Source: Desulfurococcales archaeon (GTDB lineage Archaea; Thermoproteota; Thermoprotei_A; Sulfolobales; Desulfurococcaceae). Taken from it: a DNA stretch of 12,520 nt. Under the pieces are notes generated by a model. That model was not told the DNA's origin and did no database searches. It worked only from the letters and a program-made list of their open reading frames with translations. The first letter of the stretch is position 1, and the number at the start of each line of letters is the position of its first letter. A program made the position numbers and the translations under genes. Below, in pieces: positions 6,148-12,520 of the stretch. Where the stretch lies: the NCBI GenBank assembly GCA_027028805.1, contig JALVHX010000111.1, positions 1 to 12,520 on the forward strand. Reading direction: 5' to 3'.

Positions 6148-6951
6148 ATGGGTCTCGACGCGGCCCGCGCGGTTTTCCGCGCATATCTCTTAACCGAGCT
6201 TGTCAGGAGCAAGGGCCTGGCCTACGGCATGCTGGGCCTGATAGTCTGGATGCTGTTCTTCGTGATGCCGATAGCGTTGTTCGCCCCGCCCTCCATGTCT
6301 CCCGGGACTGTGGCGGGCTACGTGTTCTCCGCCATCCTCGTCTTCATGTCGTATAGCATGGCGTCCTGGGACTGGGCCTGGGAGATAAGGTATCTCTTGA
6401 TGAACGGCATACTCGAGTACGTCTTGGCGAGCGGCCGCTCCGTCTTCATACTCTACGTGGGCGTGGTCCCCGCGTCGCTTATATGGATGGTTCTGGCGCT
6501 AGCCCTGGTATACGGGGCCCTCGCCGTCTTCATGGCTCCGCCGGCCCTCGCGCTACATGATCCAGCGGCGCTCGCCGCCGGCACGGCTATGCTTCTCATC
6601 GTCCTCTTCGCCTACGCCATGCTCCTCGGCGGCACAACGATCTCCACGGGCACAAGCGGGCCCCTCGTCGAGCTCATATCATGGATACTCCCCCTCGCCA
6701 CCGGCGGCCTGGCCCCGCTCAGGAACATGCCTCCCGCGCTCCAGGCCTTCGCGCTCCTAACACCATTCAGCTACCCCGCCGAGCTGATACGCCTCGGCCT
6801 CCTCGGCGCCGAGCCGATCATGGATCCACGTACAATGATCATGATCGGGATCCCGTACTCAGCCCTCTTCCTAGCACTCTCGCTCATATATTTCCGCGGC
6901 CAGCTGAGAAAGATGATGAAGGAGGGGCCGAGAACAATAGGAATGTACTAA
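6148..6951 (+). CDS. ABC-2 type transporter permease, second subunit
   Basis: Permease of 267 residues with about six hydrophobic helices (roughly 25-46, 54-72, 101-129, 141-162, 172-190, 229-248). The segment WEIRYLLMNGILEYVLASGRSVF (residues 78-100) carries the E..G.LEYVLASG coupling motif and LRNMPPALQAFALLTPFSYPAELIR (191-215) the typical late ABC-2 region. Starts at ATG two bases after the preceding stop; no separate promoter is visible. With the ATPase and first permease it should form an asymmetric exporter with one kind of nucleotide-binding subunit and two different membrane halves. There is no solute-binding protein, consistent with export. Substrate cannot be read from sequence; lipids, peptides or antibiotics are family precedents. 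Confidence 0.9.
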   Translation: MGLDAARAVFRAYLLTELVRSKGLAYGMLGLIVWMLFFVMPIALFAPPSMSPGTVAGYVFSAILVFMSYSMASWDWAWEIRYLLMNGILEYVLASGRSVFILYVGVVPASLIWMVLALALVYGALAVFMAPPALALHDPAALAAGTAMLLIVLFAYAMLLGGTTISTGTSGPLVELISWILPLATGGLAPLRNMPPALQAFALLTPFSYPAELIRLGLLGAEPIMDPRTMIMIGIPYSALFLALSLIYFRGQLRKMMKEGPRTIGMY

Positions 6952-7086
6952 GGCCCCTCGCGTCATCCCCCGGCCAACCCTCTATGACGAGAAAACTGCT
7001 GGTCATCAAGCGTTCTTCATTCTATAGCGTCGAGGAGCAGTTAACGGTATCCGGCGTACAGGGAACATGAGAATGTTGCATTGCCG

Positions 7087-7144
7087 GACGCAGTGGCCCC
7101 TTCGGGGTTTTGTGGGAAAATAAACCCGGGGGGAGGACTGCGTC
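7087..7144. terminator. Bidirectional terminator / structured element between convergent genes
   Basis: The segment is bounded by GACGCAGT (7087-7094) and its reverse complement ACTGCGTC (7137-7144). On the plus strand GGCCCCTTCGGGGTTTTG (7095-7112) is a hairpin with a short T-run, suiting termination of the ABC operon about 150 bases past its stop. On the minus strand GGGTTTATTTTCCC (7115-7128) gives a T-tract for the gene ending at 7175. The remainder of 6952-7174 shows no gene. Confidence 0.5.
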
Positions 7145-7174
7145 TTATCCGTGTTTGTCTACGGCGCGGCGCCT

Positions 7175-7828
7175 CTATGGTATGGTGCTGGCTTTCTCTA
7201 TGTTTCCGGCGGCCTCCTCTAGCTCCTCCGCGGGTATGCCTAGGTTCTTGGAGAGGAGCTTCAGCATGTTTGTCTTAGCTTTCTTCTCGAGCCTGCCCAT
7301 GATCCTGGCTGTCTCCTCATCCATCTCCCTGGCCTCTTTCACCGCGTCGGCGACCGGGTGTTCTAGGCTATAGGTTTTCTCGGTCTCTATCACAACGTAT
7401 CCCGGGTCCTCGCTTGCCTCGACGCTGTACCCGTGTCTCCCGGCTATCATGCTCGCGATGTATGTATAGAGGCGGAGGGGCATCCACGCGGTGTAGGCGT
7501 AGCTGGATGTCTGCACCACTTTCTCGAGATAAACATACCCCTTCTCCCCGTTCCTCCAGATCACCAGGTTGTCGTAGAAGCTGAGGCCCCTCACCCTATA
7601 AGTATACTCGTCCTCGCCGCGCGTGGCGAGAGGCATAATCTCGACAATAACCTGCTCGCCCTCCCGCGACAGCAGGGGGAGATCCCTGAAGCTGAGGCCC
7701 CTAAGCCTCCTGAGAGGGACGAGCACCCTGTAGTGCTCCTCATCAATGGCCTCCGCGGGATACCTGGTTTTCCCAACCAACACGTAGAGCCGGCCCTTCT
7801 CGGAGACAACGGTTCTCATAGAGGCCAT
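7175..7828 (-). CDS. Unrecognised soluble protein, 217 residues
   Basis: No family recognised; probably a lineage-restricted crenarchaeal protein. It has no signal peptide or membrane helix. The first 150 residues look strand-rich (KGRLYVLVGKTRYP, HYRVLVPLRRL, EGEQVIVEIMPL, DEYTYRVRGLSFYDNLVIW, KGYVYLEKVV), followed by a charged helical C-terminus (about 157-213) containing the Lys/Glu-rich stretch GRLEKKAKTNMLKLL. Start ATG 7828 is chosen because GGGGGTG lies six bases upstream and because a TATA-like core near 7861 predicts an RNA start near 7835, which would leave out the GTG at 7846; ATG 7819 is a weaker option. It is divergent from the gene at 7992, and the promoters lie about 90 bases apart. 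Confidence 0.75.
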   Translation of the reverse strand: MASMRTVVSEKGRLYVLVGKTRYPAEAIDEEHYRVLVPLRRLRGLSFRDLPLLSREGEQVIVEIMPLATRGEDEYTYRVRGLSFYDNLVIWRNGEKGYVYLEKVVQTSSYAYTAWMPLRLYTYIASMIAGRHGYSVEASEDPGYVVIETEKTYSLEHPVADAVKEAREMDEETARIMGRLEKKAKTNMLKLLSKNLGIPAEELEEAAGNIEKASTIP

Positions 7829-7853
7829 GCACAACACCCCCGCCACACGGCCC

Positions 7854-7868
7854 CTCCACTATATGGAG
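7854..7868 (-). promoter_or_regulatory. TATA element inside a dyad, promoter of gene ending at 7175
   Basis: CTCCA-CTATA-TGGAG is an inverted repeat with five-base arms. Read on the minus strand the centre is CCATATAGTGG, a TATA-like core centred about 33 bases before ATG 7828. A protein bound to the dyad would block TBP, so repression is a natural guess. Confidence 0.4.
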
Positions 7869-7940
7869 CACCCCTCTGGGGGCCGCTGGGGGCGCGGTTA
7901 TCTGTCCCGAGCTCCTCGGCCACCGTGTTCTATTTTTGGG

Positions 7941-7958
7941 AAAACCATGGGTTTTAAT
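7941..7958 (+). promoter_or_regulatory. Dyad overlapping TATA element of gene at 7992
   Basis: AAAACC-ATG-GGTTTT (7941-7955) is an inverted repeat whose right arm runs into GTTTTAAT (7951-7958), the only good TATA-like core before the gene. Transcription would start near 7981, giving a leader of about ten bases or less with no ribosome site. Confidence 0.4.
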
Positions 7959-7991
7959 GCTTCCCGCTAATCGCCGCCGCAACCGTTGTAT

Positions 7992-8786
7992 ATGATGACG
8001 CCAGAATACTATACTTGGCGGCCCGGATCAGTCTCCCCGGGGCCGCTCTTATCCCCTGGCCGGGGGCGCGCTGTGTTGGTTGAGGGCGGCGTCGACGTGG
8101 TGTATCACTGTAGCGGCCTAGCTGATCTATTGTTCAACGGCTACCTATGGGCCGTGGAGAGGGTTTACTCTGTTCTCGGCGACGCGCTCGGCGGCGTCGT
8201 GACCGTTGTCGTGGCCGGCGTGTACTGCCGGGTCGAGGGATCGGATTATGTTGTCGGCAGGGTGCGCGGCGTCTCGGCGTCGAGGATATGGGTTCCCGGC
8301 GGGGGAGAAGGCGATCTCTTCGTGGCGAGCGTGGATGAGGCCCGCCGCGTCCTCGGGGGGCTCGTCTCATACATCGTGGGCGACGAGAAGCTGGCGGGCA
8401 AGGCTGTCTCAGCGATCGTAAAGGGGAAGGATAAGAGGATATACCGGAGGGGCTCCAAGAGCTACGTCTTCCTAGACGGCTACGGCTACACTGGTCTATC
8501 CGAGGACGCGGTGCCCCTTGAGATAATGTATGATGGCCGCGCAGTGGTTTTCCGCAGGCCCCACCGCTTCGCAGAATACGTGGCCTCACAGCTCCAGCCG
8601 GTCGAGAAATATATCGGTGACCTGAGAAAGCTCCTCGGCCGCCGCGTGGGCGAGGACGCGTGGCATAGGCTCGTACCCCACGTACTGGTCAGGGAATACA
8701 TTGCGTCGGCGAGAGCCGAGCACAGGATCACTTATCCCGAACACAAGGGCTACATAGAGGTTCTCGAGGAATACCTCGGGGGATAA
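7992..8786 (+). CDS. Unrecognised soluble protein, 264 residues
   Basis: No family recognised. No signal peptide or clear membrane helix, although VLGDALGGVVTVVVAGVYC (about 61-79) is strongly hydrophobic and reads as a buried strand. A strand-rich part (25-110) is followed by a lysine-rich stretch (SAIVKGKDKRIYRRGSKSYVF, about 140-160) and a helical C-terminus (190-264) with many Glu, Arg and Tyr. The basic patch could contact nucleic acid; this is a guess. Start: ATG 7992 is adopted; TTG 7986 and ATG 7995 are also possible, and the promoter position implies a leaderless or very short-leader message, so ribosome sites cannot decide. Divergent from the other orphan at 7175-7828. Confidence 0.75.
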   Translation: MMTPEYYTWRPGSVSPGPLLSPGRGRAVLVEGGVDVVYHCSGLADLLFNGYLWAVERVYSVLGDALGGVVTVVVAGVYCRVEGSDYVVGRVRGVSASRIWVPGGGEGDLFVASVDEARRVLGGLVSYIVGDEKLAGKAVSAIVKGKDKRIYRRGSKSYVFLDGYGYTGLSEDAVPLEIMYDGRAVVFRRPHRFAEYVASQLQPVEKYIGDLRKLLGRRVGEDAWHRLVPHVLVREYIASARAEHRITYPEHKGYIEVLEEYLGG

Positions 8787-8811
8787 GCCCTCCCCCTCCG
8801 GGCCCCAAGCC

Positions 8812-8820
8812 TGTTTTAAA
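8812..8820 (+). promoter_or_regulatory. Probable TATA element of the isomerase-like/thiL operon
   Basis: TGTTTTAAA at 8812-8820 is a strong archaeal TATA core in GC-rich DNA. It predicts an RNA start near 8842 and therefore a leader of about 77 bases before ATG 8919, unusually long for this window. The segment 8827-8847 (CGCC, TAGA / TCTA, GGCG) can fold into a short bulged hairpin around the predicted start point. Confidence 0.55.
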
Positions 8821-8918
8821 CCACCACGCCAACTAGAAGTCTAGGCGGGGTCCACGGGGCGCGGAGCCCTCCCGCCGCATCGGATCCATGTTCCCTGGTA
8901 GACGGGGGTGTTCTAGGT

Positions 8919-10166
8919 ATGCGGGCTCTGGCTCTGGGCTTCGCGAGCCCTCTCCACGGCGAGGACTATTATAGGAGGGTCTATGAGTGGCAGAGAAGCT
9001 GTCTCGAGACCTTCGGGGATATACATGTGGTAGAGGAGCCTGTCACGAGGCCCGGGGACGCGCCTGATCCAGGGGGCTATGACCTGGTCATATTGTCTCT
9101 CCTAACCGGCGGCACCAGCAGGCTCGCGAAGAAGTATCTCGAGGACTATAGGGGCCTCGTGCTCCTCCTCTGCCACGGGAGACACAACAGCGCCGCGAGC
9201 TGTCTCTCGGCCAAGCCCTGGCTACTCGCCCGCGGCGTGAAGACGAGGATAATATATGGGGACAACAGCCCCGAGCTATGCGGGAAGCTGACGGCAATAT
9301 ATAGGGGAGTCGAGGCGGCCGTGGGTCTCCGGGGCCTCCGGGTCCTCGAGATAAACGCTACGGGCGAGCTCAGCGGGGCCGCCAAGCTGTTCATGGAGAA
9401 GACCGGTGCCCGGGTAGAGGCCGCCAGCTACAGGGTGCTCCACAGGATCGCGTCCGAGGCCGGTGAGCGGGAGCTCGAGGAGGCCTATAGGGAGGTCTCG
9501 AGGCTCGTCGACACCAGCGGCGTCGAGAAGGAGAAGCTCGTGGAGGCTCTCAGGGTATACCATGGCCTCAGGAGAATGGTTGTGGAGGGAGGATACGGGG
9601 CGGTCAGCATAGACTGTTTCCCCTACGTAATGGAGTACCGCGTGACGCCCTGTATAGCGGTGGCGATGCTTAACGCGGCCGGCATACCCACGGCGTGCGA
9701 GGACGACTTCTATAGCCTAGTGTTCCTCTACGCAAGCCTCGCGTTGACGGGGGAGCCGGGCTGGATAGCGAACCCGAGCGGCTACGACCCGGAGGGCCGC
9801 CTAGTCTTCGCCCACTGCACGATAGCGCCGACGCTCGGGGAGAACTGTTTCCTCCTACCCCACTTCGAGACGGGGAGGGGATACGCGGTCGCGTGCAGGA
9901 TGAGGCATAGGAGGCTGGTGGCGGCCCGCCTCACTCTCGGCTACGACGAGGTAACCGTGTACAAGGCGAGGGTTCTGAGAAGCGGGTTCCTGGAGCCCGG
10001 CTACTGCCGCACACAGGTCGTCGTCGACATGGGGCCTGTTAACGAGAAGTTCTATGACCTGGCGGTGGGCAACCACCACGTCTTCATGCCCTATAAGCCG
10101 GGCGTCATAGAGTCCCTGGAGGCCATGGGGTGGGCTATGGGATGGAGGGTGGTGGAGATGAACTAG
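8919..10166 (+). CDS. L-fucose/arabinose isomerase-like protein (COG2407 type)
   Basis: The 415-residue protein has the two-part layout of the L-fucose/L-arabinose isomerase superfamily: an N-terminal alpha/beta region (1-220) and a C-terminal region with the family blocks IDCFPYVMEYRVTPCIAVAMLN (231-252), GIPTACEDD (255-263), LTGEPGWIANPSGYDPE (276-292), VFAHCTIAP (296-304) and AVGNHHVFM (382-390). By analogy with fucose isomerase, E239, E261 and H386 or H387 are the likely metal ligands. It would interconvert an aldose and a ketose using a divalent metal, but sugar specificity cannot be assigned and many archaeal members are uncharacterised. ATG 8919 has GGGGGTG eight bases upstream. Eleven cysteines is high, as often seen in hyperthermophile proteins with disulfides. 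Its last 25 bases overlap the thiL-type gene. Confidence 0.8.
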   Translation: MRALALGFASPLHGEDYYRRVYEWQRSCLETFGDIHVVEEPVTRPGDAPDPGGYDLVILSLLTGGTSRLAKKYLEDYRGLVLLLCHGRHNSAASCLSAKPWLLARGVKTRIIYGDNSPELCGKLTAIYRGVEAAVGLRGLRVLEINATGELSGAAKLFMEKTGARVEAASYRVLHRIASEAGERELEEAYREVSRLVDTSGVEKEKLVEALRVYHGLRRMVVEGGYGAVSIDCFPYVMEYRVTPCIAVAMLNAAGIPTACEDDFYSLVFLYASLALTGEPGWIANPSGYDPEGRLVFAHCTIAPTLGENCFLLPHFETGRGYAVACRMRHRRLVAARLTLGYDEVTVYKARVLRSGFLEPGYCRTQVVVDMGPVNEKFYDLAVGNHHVFMPYKPGVIESLEAMGWAMGWRVVEMN

Positions 10167-11191
10167 CGGGGAGACGTGTTCTCCTCGACCTCGGCGAGGA
10201 GAGGATCATAGAGGAGCACATAGTCCCCGCCCTCAGCCCGCCACAGCCCGGCGAGCTCCTGGGGCCCGGGGAGGATGCACGCGACATCCTCCCCCGCGGC
10301 CCCCGCATGCTCATAGCACACGACGGGTACTCGGTGAAGACCCTGAGGCTTCCATGGAGAACAATGGTGGACATAGGCTATGCCGCAGTCATGGGGGCGG
10401 CGAGCGACCTGGTGGCGAAGGGCGCGGCCCCCCACGCGGTCACCGTGGCGCTGGGGCTTGAGAACAATACGAGGATAATGGATCTAGACAACCTTATACA
10501 GGGCATAGTGGGCGCCTGCCACGAGCTCGGCGCCAGGTATATGGGGGGAGACACTAATATCAGCGCGGATCCCTGGATAAGTGTCTCCGCGATAGGCTTC
10601 ACGGTGGCCAGGCCCCCGGGCCGCGGGGGCGCGAGGCCCGGCGACATCATAGTCGCCACAGGGGTCTACGGCGCCATGGGGGCGGTGGCCCTAGACCACA
10701 GGGTTGCTGAGAGATACGGGTGGGTGAGAGAGGCCACGAGGAGGCCGAGGGTCCGCGTGGAGCTCGCATATATAGTTGCGAGACACCACTCCTATATAAC
10801 ATCCTCCATGGATGTCAGCGACGGGCTAAGCTACACGTTGTACACGATGAGCAGGCTCAGCGGCCACGCCTTCCTGGTCACGGAGCCGCCGCTCTACCAC
10901 CCGGAGCTCCCAGAATACTGTGCGAGAGAAATAATACACGTGGATAGACATGAATGCATATGGGACAGGGTGATGCACGGCGGCGAGGAGTACGGCGCCG
11001 TGCTCACGATAAGGCCCGAGGGAGTCATATATGTTCTCGACGAGATGAAAAAACTCGAAATACCCCATAAGGTTATAGGGAGAGTCGTGGACGAGCCCCC
11101 GGGGCTCTACCGGGAGGAGAAGGGAAGGAGGATACCTGTGCCGGTGTCGCGGTGGGACCAGTTCAGGGGATGGACAACGATAACGGTTTAG
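10142..11191 (+). CDS. thiL: Thiamine-monophosphate kinase (ThiL), AIR-synthase fold
   Basis: ThiL phosphorylates thiamine monophosphate to thiamine diphosphate with ATP, the last step of cofactor synthesis, in the cytosol. In the 349-residue form the PurM/AIR-synthase-like motifs appear in order: LGEERIIEE (17-25), GPGEDARD at 41-48 in the place of GxGDDA, HDG at 60-62, MVDIGYAAVMGAASDLVAKGAAP (75-97), GGDT at 135-138, MDVSDG at 223-228, and GGEEYG at 280-285 in the place of GGEDYE. The Mg/ATP-binding acidic residues are therefore kept, with small deviations, so a related kinase with another substrate is not excluded. Start ATG 10142 lies inside the preceding gene and has GGGGTG upstream; GTG 10130 is an alternative. 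The overlap implies translational coupling to the isomerase-like gene. Confidence 0.88.
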   Translation: MEGGGDELAGRRVLLDLGEERIIEEHIVPALSPPQPGELLGPGEDARDILPRGPRMLIAHDGYSVKTLRLPWRTMVDIGYAAVMGAASDLVAKGAAPHAVTVALGLENNTRIMDLDNLIQGIVGACHELGARYMGGDTNISADPWISVSAIGFTVARPPGRGGARPGDIIVATGVYGAMGAVALDHRVAERYGWVREATRRPRVRVELAYIVARHHSYITSSMDVSDGLSYTLYTMSRLSGHAFLVTEPPLYHPELPEYCAREIIHVDRHECIWDRVMHGGEEYGAVLTIRPEGVIYVLDEMKKLEIPHKVIGRVVDEPPGLYREEKGRRIPVPVSRWDQFRGWTTITV

Positions 11192-11470
11192 GGGAATAGG
11201 GGAAACGATGTGATGAGCGAACCCGTGTCGGAGCCCGCGTGCGGGGGAGGAGCCCTTTGCCGGTGACCCCTCGGCGGGCTGTGAAGAGGGTCGGCGTTAC
11301 TGATCAGTGGGCGGCTTTGCCCGCGGCCTCCCTTATCCAGGAATGCTTATCGATGCTCCCGCGGGGGCTGTGATGAGGCTTAGAAGGGGCATAGGGCTCC
11401 GCGGCCCTTGTCTCCGCGGGCCCGATGGGCTTACTCGCCCTGCTGAGCACGCGTGTTCTCCGCGGCCTGT
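11192..11470. other. 279-base convergent spacer, no clear gene
   Basis: Between the thiL-type and Mrp stops there is no ORF of convincing quality and no T-rich terminator on either strand. It holds three copies of CTCCGCGG (11397-11404, 11412-11419, 11458-11465), two GTGATGA sequences (11210-11216, 11370-11376), a GGGC/GCCC hairpin near 11316-11331, and a 33-codon frame from ATG 11373 to 11474 that overlaps the Mrp 3' end. Nothing here can be named. Confidence 0.5.
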
Positions 11471-12418
11471 CTAGCCTGTCTTGAGCTCGTAGTTCTTTTT
11501 ACCACCCTCCTTCTCAACGATCTCTATTATCTTCTCGACAGCCTCCCTGAACGCCTTCGCGGCCTCTCCCTCCGGGTAGGCTACTATGTAGGGCTCCCCC
11601 CTGTCCAGGGCCTCCCCTATCAGGGGGTCCAGAGGGATCTTTGCCAGGAGCCTGGTCCCGTATTTCTGTGCCAGGATCTCCCCGGTGCTCTTGCCGAGGA
11701 GATGGTATACTGTGCCGCATTTCGGGCACCGGAAATAAGCCATGTTCTCTATTATGCCTAGGAGGGGTATCCTCTGTTTCACGACAAAGTTTATCGCCTT
11801 CGCCACTATGGTCTCGCTCAGCACGCTGGGCGCGGTCACTATTATTGCTCCATCCATGTCGCTTATTATCTGCGTAACCGTTATAGCCTCGTCGCCTGTT
11901 CCCGGAGGCAGGTCTATGACCAGGTAGTCGAGCTCCCCCCACTCGACCTTAGCCAGGAACTCTGTGAGAAGCCTGCTCTTCAACGGCCCCCTCCATATAA
12001 CCGGCGTATCCGGTGAGAGGAGGAGAAGGTTGGTGGCAACAACCTTGACCCCGAGAGGCCCCTCGGCGGGGAGAAGCGAGCCGTCGGGGGAGCCGTACAT
12101 CCTGGTGTTCATGTTGTATACCGTGGGTATAGAGGAGCCGTGCACATCCGCGTCCAGGATCGCGACCCTATAGCCCTTCTCCGCGAGCGCGAGGGCTAGC
12201 ATCGAGGAGACAAAGGTTTTCCCGACACCGCCCTTACCGCTCAACACCATTATCTTGTGCCTCACGCTCCTAAGCCTGTTCTTCGCCTCGCCGATAAGCT
12301 TGAAGATGGGTGTGCCGCCTCTCCTCTGATGAGGATTGATCCCGTATTTGCCCTGAGCGGACACGGCGTATCCACCTCTCCTCGCCATGCGGGACAGGTG
12401 ATCCCCTCGTCGAGGCAT
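11471..12418 (-). CDS. mrp: Mrp/NBP35-family iron-sulfur carrier ATPase
   Basis: P-loop ATPase (ApbC/Mrp/Nbp35/Ind1 group) that carries [4Fe-4S] clusters to apoproteins in the cytosol, working as a dimer. Visible marks in the 315-residue form are the deviant Walker A SGKGGVGKT (60-68), LDADVHGSSIP (88-98), IDLPPGTGD (168-176) with the Walker B aspartate, VTAPSVLSETIVAKAINF (194-211), and the cluster-binding CPKC (231-234) in NMAYFRCPKCG. The first 50 residues are a basic, poorly conserved extension. Start is uncertain: ATG 12418 fits a leaderless message from the AT core at 12436-12444; ATG 12388 and GTG 12364 (the latter with GGAGAGGTGG about seven bases upstream) are alternatives. Single gene, apparently with its own promoter. 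Confidence 0.93.
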   Translation of the reverse strand: MPRRGDHLSRMARRGGYAVSAQGKYGINPHQRRGGTPIFKLIGEAKNRLRSVRHKIMVLSGKGGVGKTFVSSMLALALAEKGYRVAILDADVHGSSIPTVYNMNTRMYGSPDGSLLPAEGPLGVKVVATNLLLLSPDTPVIWRGPLKSRLLTEFLAKVEWGELDYLVIDLPPGTGDEAITVTQIISDMDGAIIVTAPSVLSETIVAKAINFVVKQRIPLLGIIENMAYFRCPKCGTVYHLLGKSTGEILAQKYGTRLLAKIPLDPLIGEALDRGEPYIVAYPEGEAAKAFREAVEKIIEIVEKEGGKKNYELKTG

Positions 12419-12435
12419 CTATATAGGGTTGAGGG

Positions 12436-12444
12436 TTTATTATT
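12436..12444 (-). promoter_or_regulatory. Probable TATA element of the Mrp gene
   Basis: On the minus strand AATAATAAA is centred 22 bases before ATG 12418. A second candidate, CTATATAG at 12419-12426, touches that ATG and would instead place the RNA start near 12397, favouring ATG 12388 or GTG 12364 as the protein start. Confidence 0.4.
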
Positions 12445-12494
12445 GATGCCGCGGCCTAGACATATAGGGGCGCCGGGGGAGGCCTAGCCGAATC

Positions 12495-12520
12495 ATGGGG
12501 GCAGAGGGTTTGTATTGGAG
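12495..12520 (+). CDS. Possible gene start running off the right edge
   Basis: ATG 12495 opens a frame (MGAEGLYW) to the window end. It lies 31 bases after a TATA-like CATATAG centred near 12464 and follows GGGGGAGG at 12475-12482. The predicted RNA start near 12490 gives an almost leaderless message. With eight codons visible no product can be named. Confidence 0.3.

Noticed and set aside
6952..7086. C/D box small RNA on the minus strand suggested by TGATGA near 7003-7008
   Set aside because: No CTGA box occurs on that strand within the expected distance.
8787..8918. TPP riboswitch before the operon containing thiL
   Set aside because: The conserved CUGAGA core and its partner segment are not present in the leader.
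11210..11268. Short frame GTG/ATG giving MSEPVSEPACGGGALCR
   Set aside because: Seventeen residues, no promoter core at the right distance, biased composition; indistinguishable from chance.
11210..11446. Possible box C/D guide RNAs from GTGATGA at 11210 and 11370
   Set aside because: The nearest CTGA boxes are 94 and 77 bases away, no internal D'/C' pair or terminal stem is visible, and archaeal guides are usually about 50-65 bases.

Overview
The window looks like chromosome of a hyperthermophilic crenarchaeon, most likely in the Desulfurococcales/Pyrodictiaceae range. The grounds are GC-rich coding with heavy AGG/AGA arginine and ATA isoleucine use, AT-rich TATA-type promoters 25-60 bases before genes, several probable leaderless or very short leaders, GGGGTG/GGAGG-type ribosome sites, ATG/GTG/TTG starts, and archaeal families (DUF763, DUF998, archaeal ThiL, Mrp/NBP35 ATPase). 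The species assignment is inference. No transposon, CRISPR array, rRNA or tRNA was seen.

Layout, left to right. (1) 1-667, minus: 3' part missing, secreted protein with three diverged internal repeats, no family recognised. (2) 913-1407, minus: 24-helix-bundle ferritin with a complete ferroxidase site. (3) 1602-2771, plus: DUF763 protein with a helix-hairpin-helix. (4) 2784-3383, minus: DUF998-type membrane protein, convergent with DUF763. (5) 3543-4193, plus: orphan two-helix membrane protein, divergent from (4); the spacer holds a perfect 18-bp palindrome. (6-8) 4341-6951, plus: a tight ABC-2 exporter operon, one ATPase and two different permeases. (9) 7175-7828, minus, and (10) 7992-8786, plus: divergent pair of unrecognised proteins. 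(11-12) 8919-11191, plus: a fucose/arabinose-isomerase-like protein overlapping a ThiL-type thiamine-monophosphate kinase gene. (13) 11471-12418, minus: Mrp/NBP35 iron-sulfur carrier ATPase. A further plus-strand gene may start at 12495 and run off the right edge.

The genes do not form one pathway. The clear functional units are the ABC operon, the coupled isomerase-like/thiL pair, and loosely two iron-related housekeeping genes (ferritin storage, Mrp iron-sulfur assembly) that lie far apart. The best candidates for something undescribed are the DUF763 protein, the repeat-bearing secreted protein, the divergent orphan pair at 7175-8786, and the dyad-symmetric elements beside several promoters. 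I do not see a convincing multi-gene new system here.
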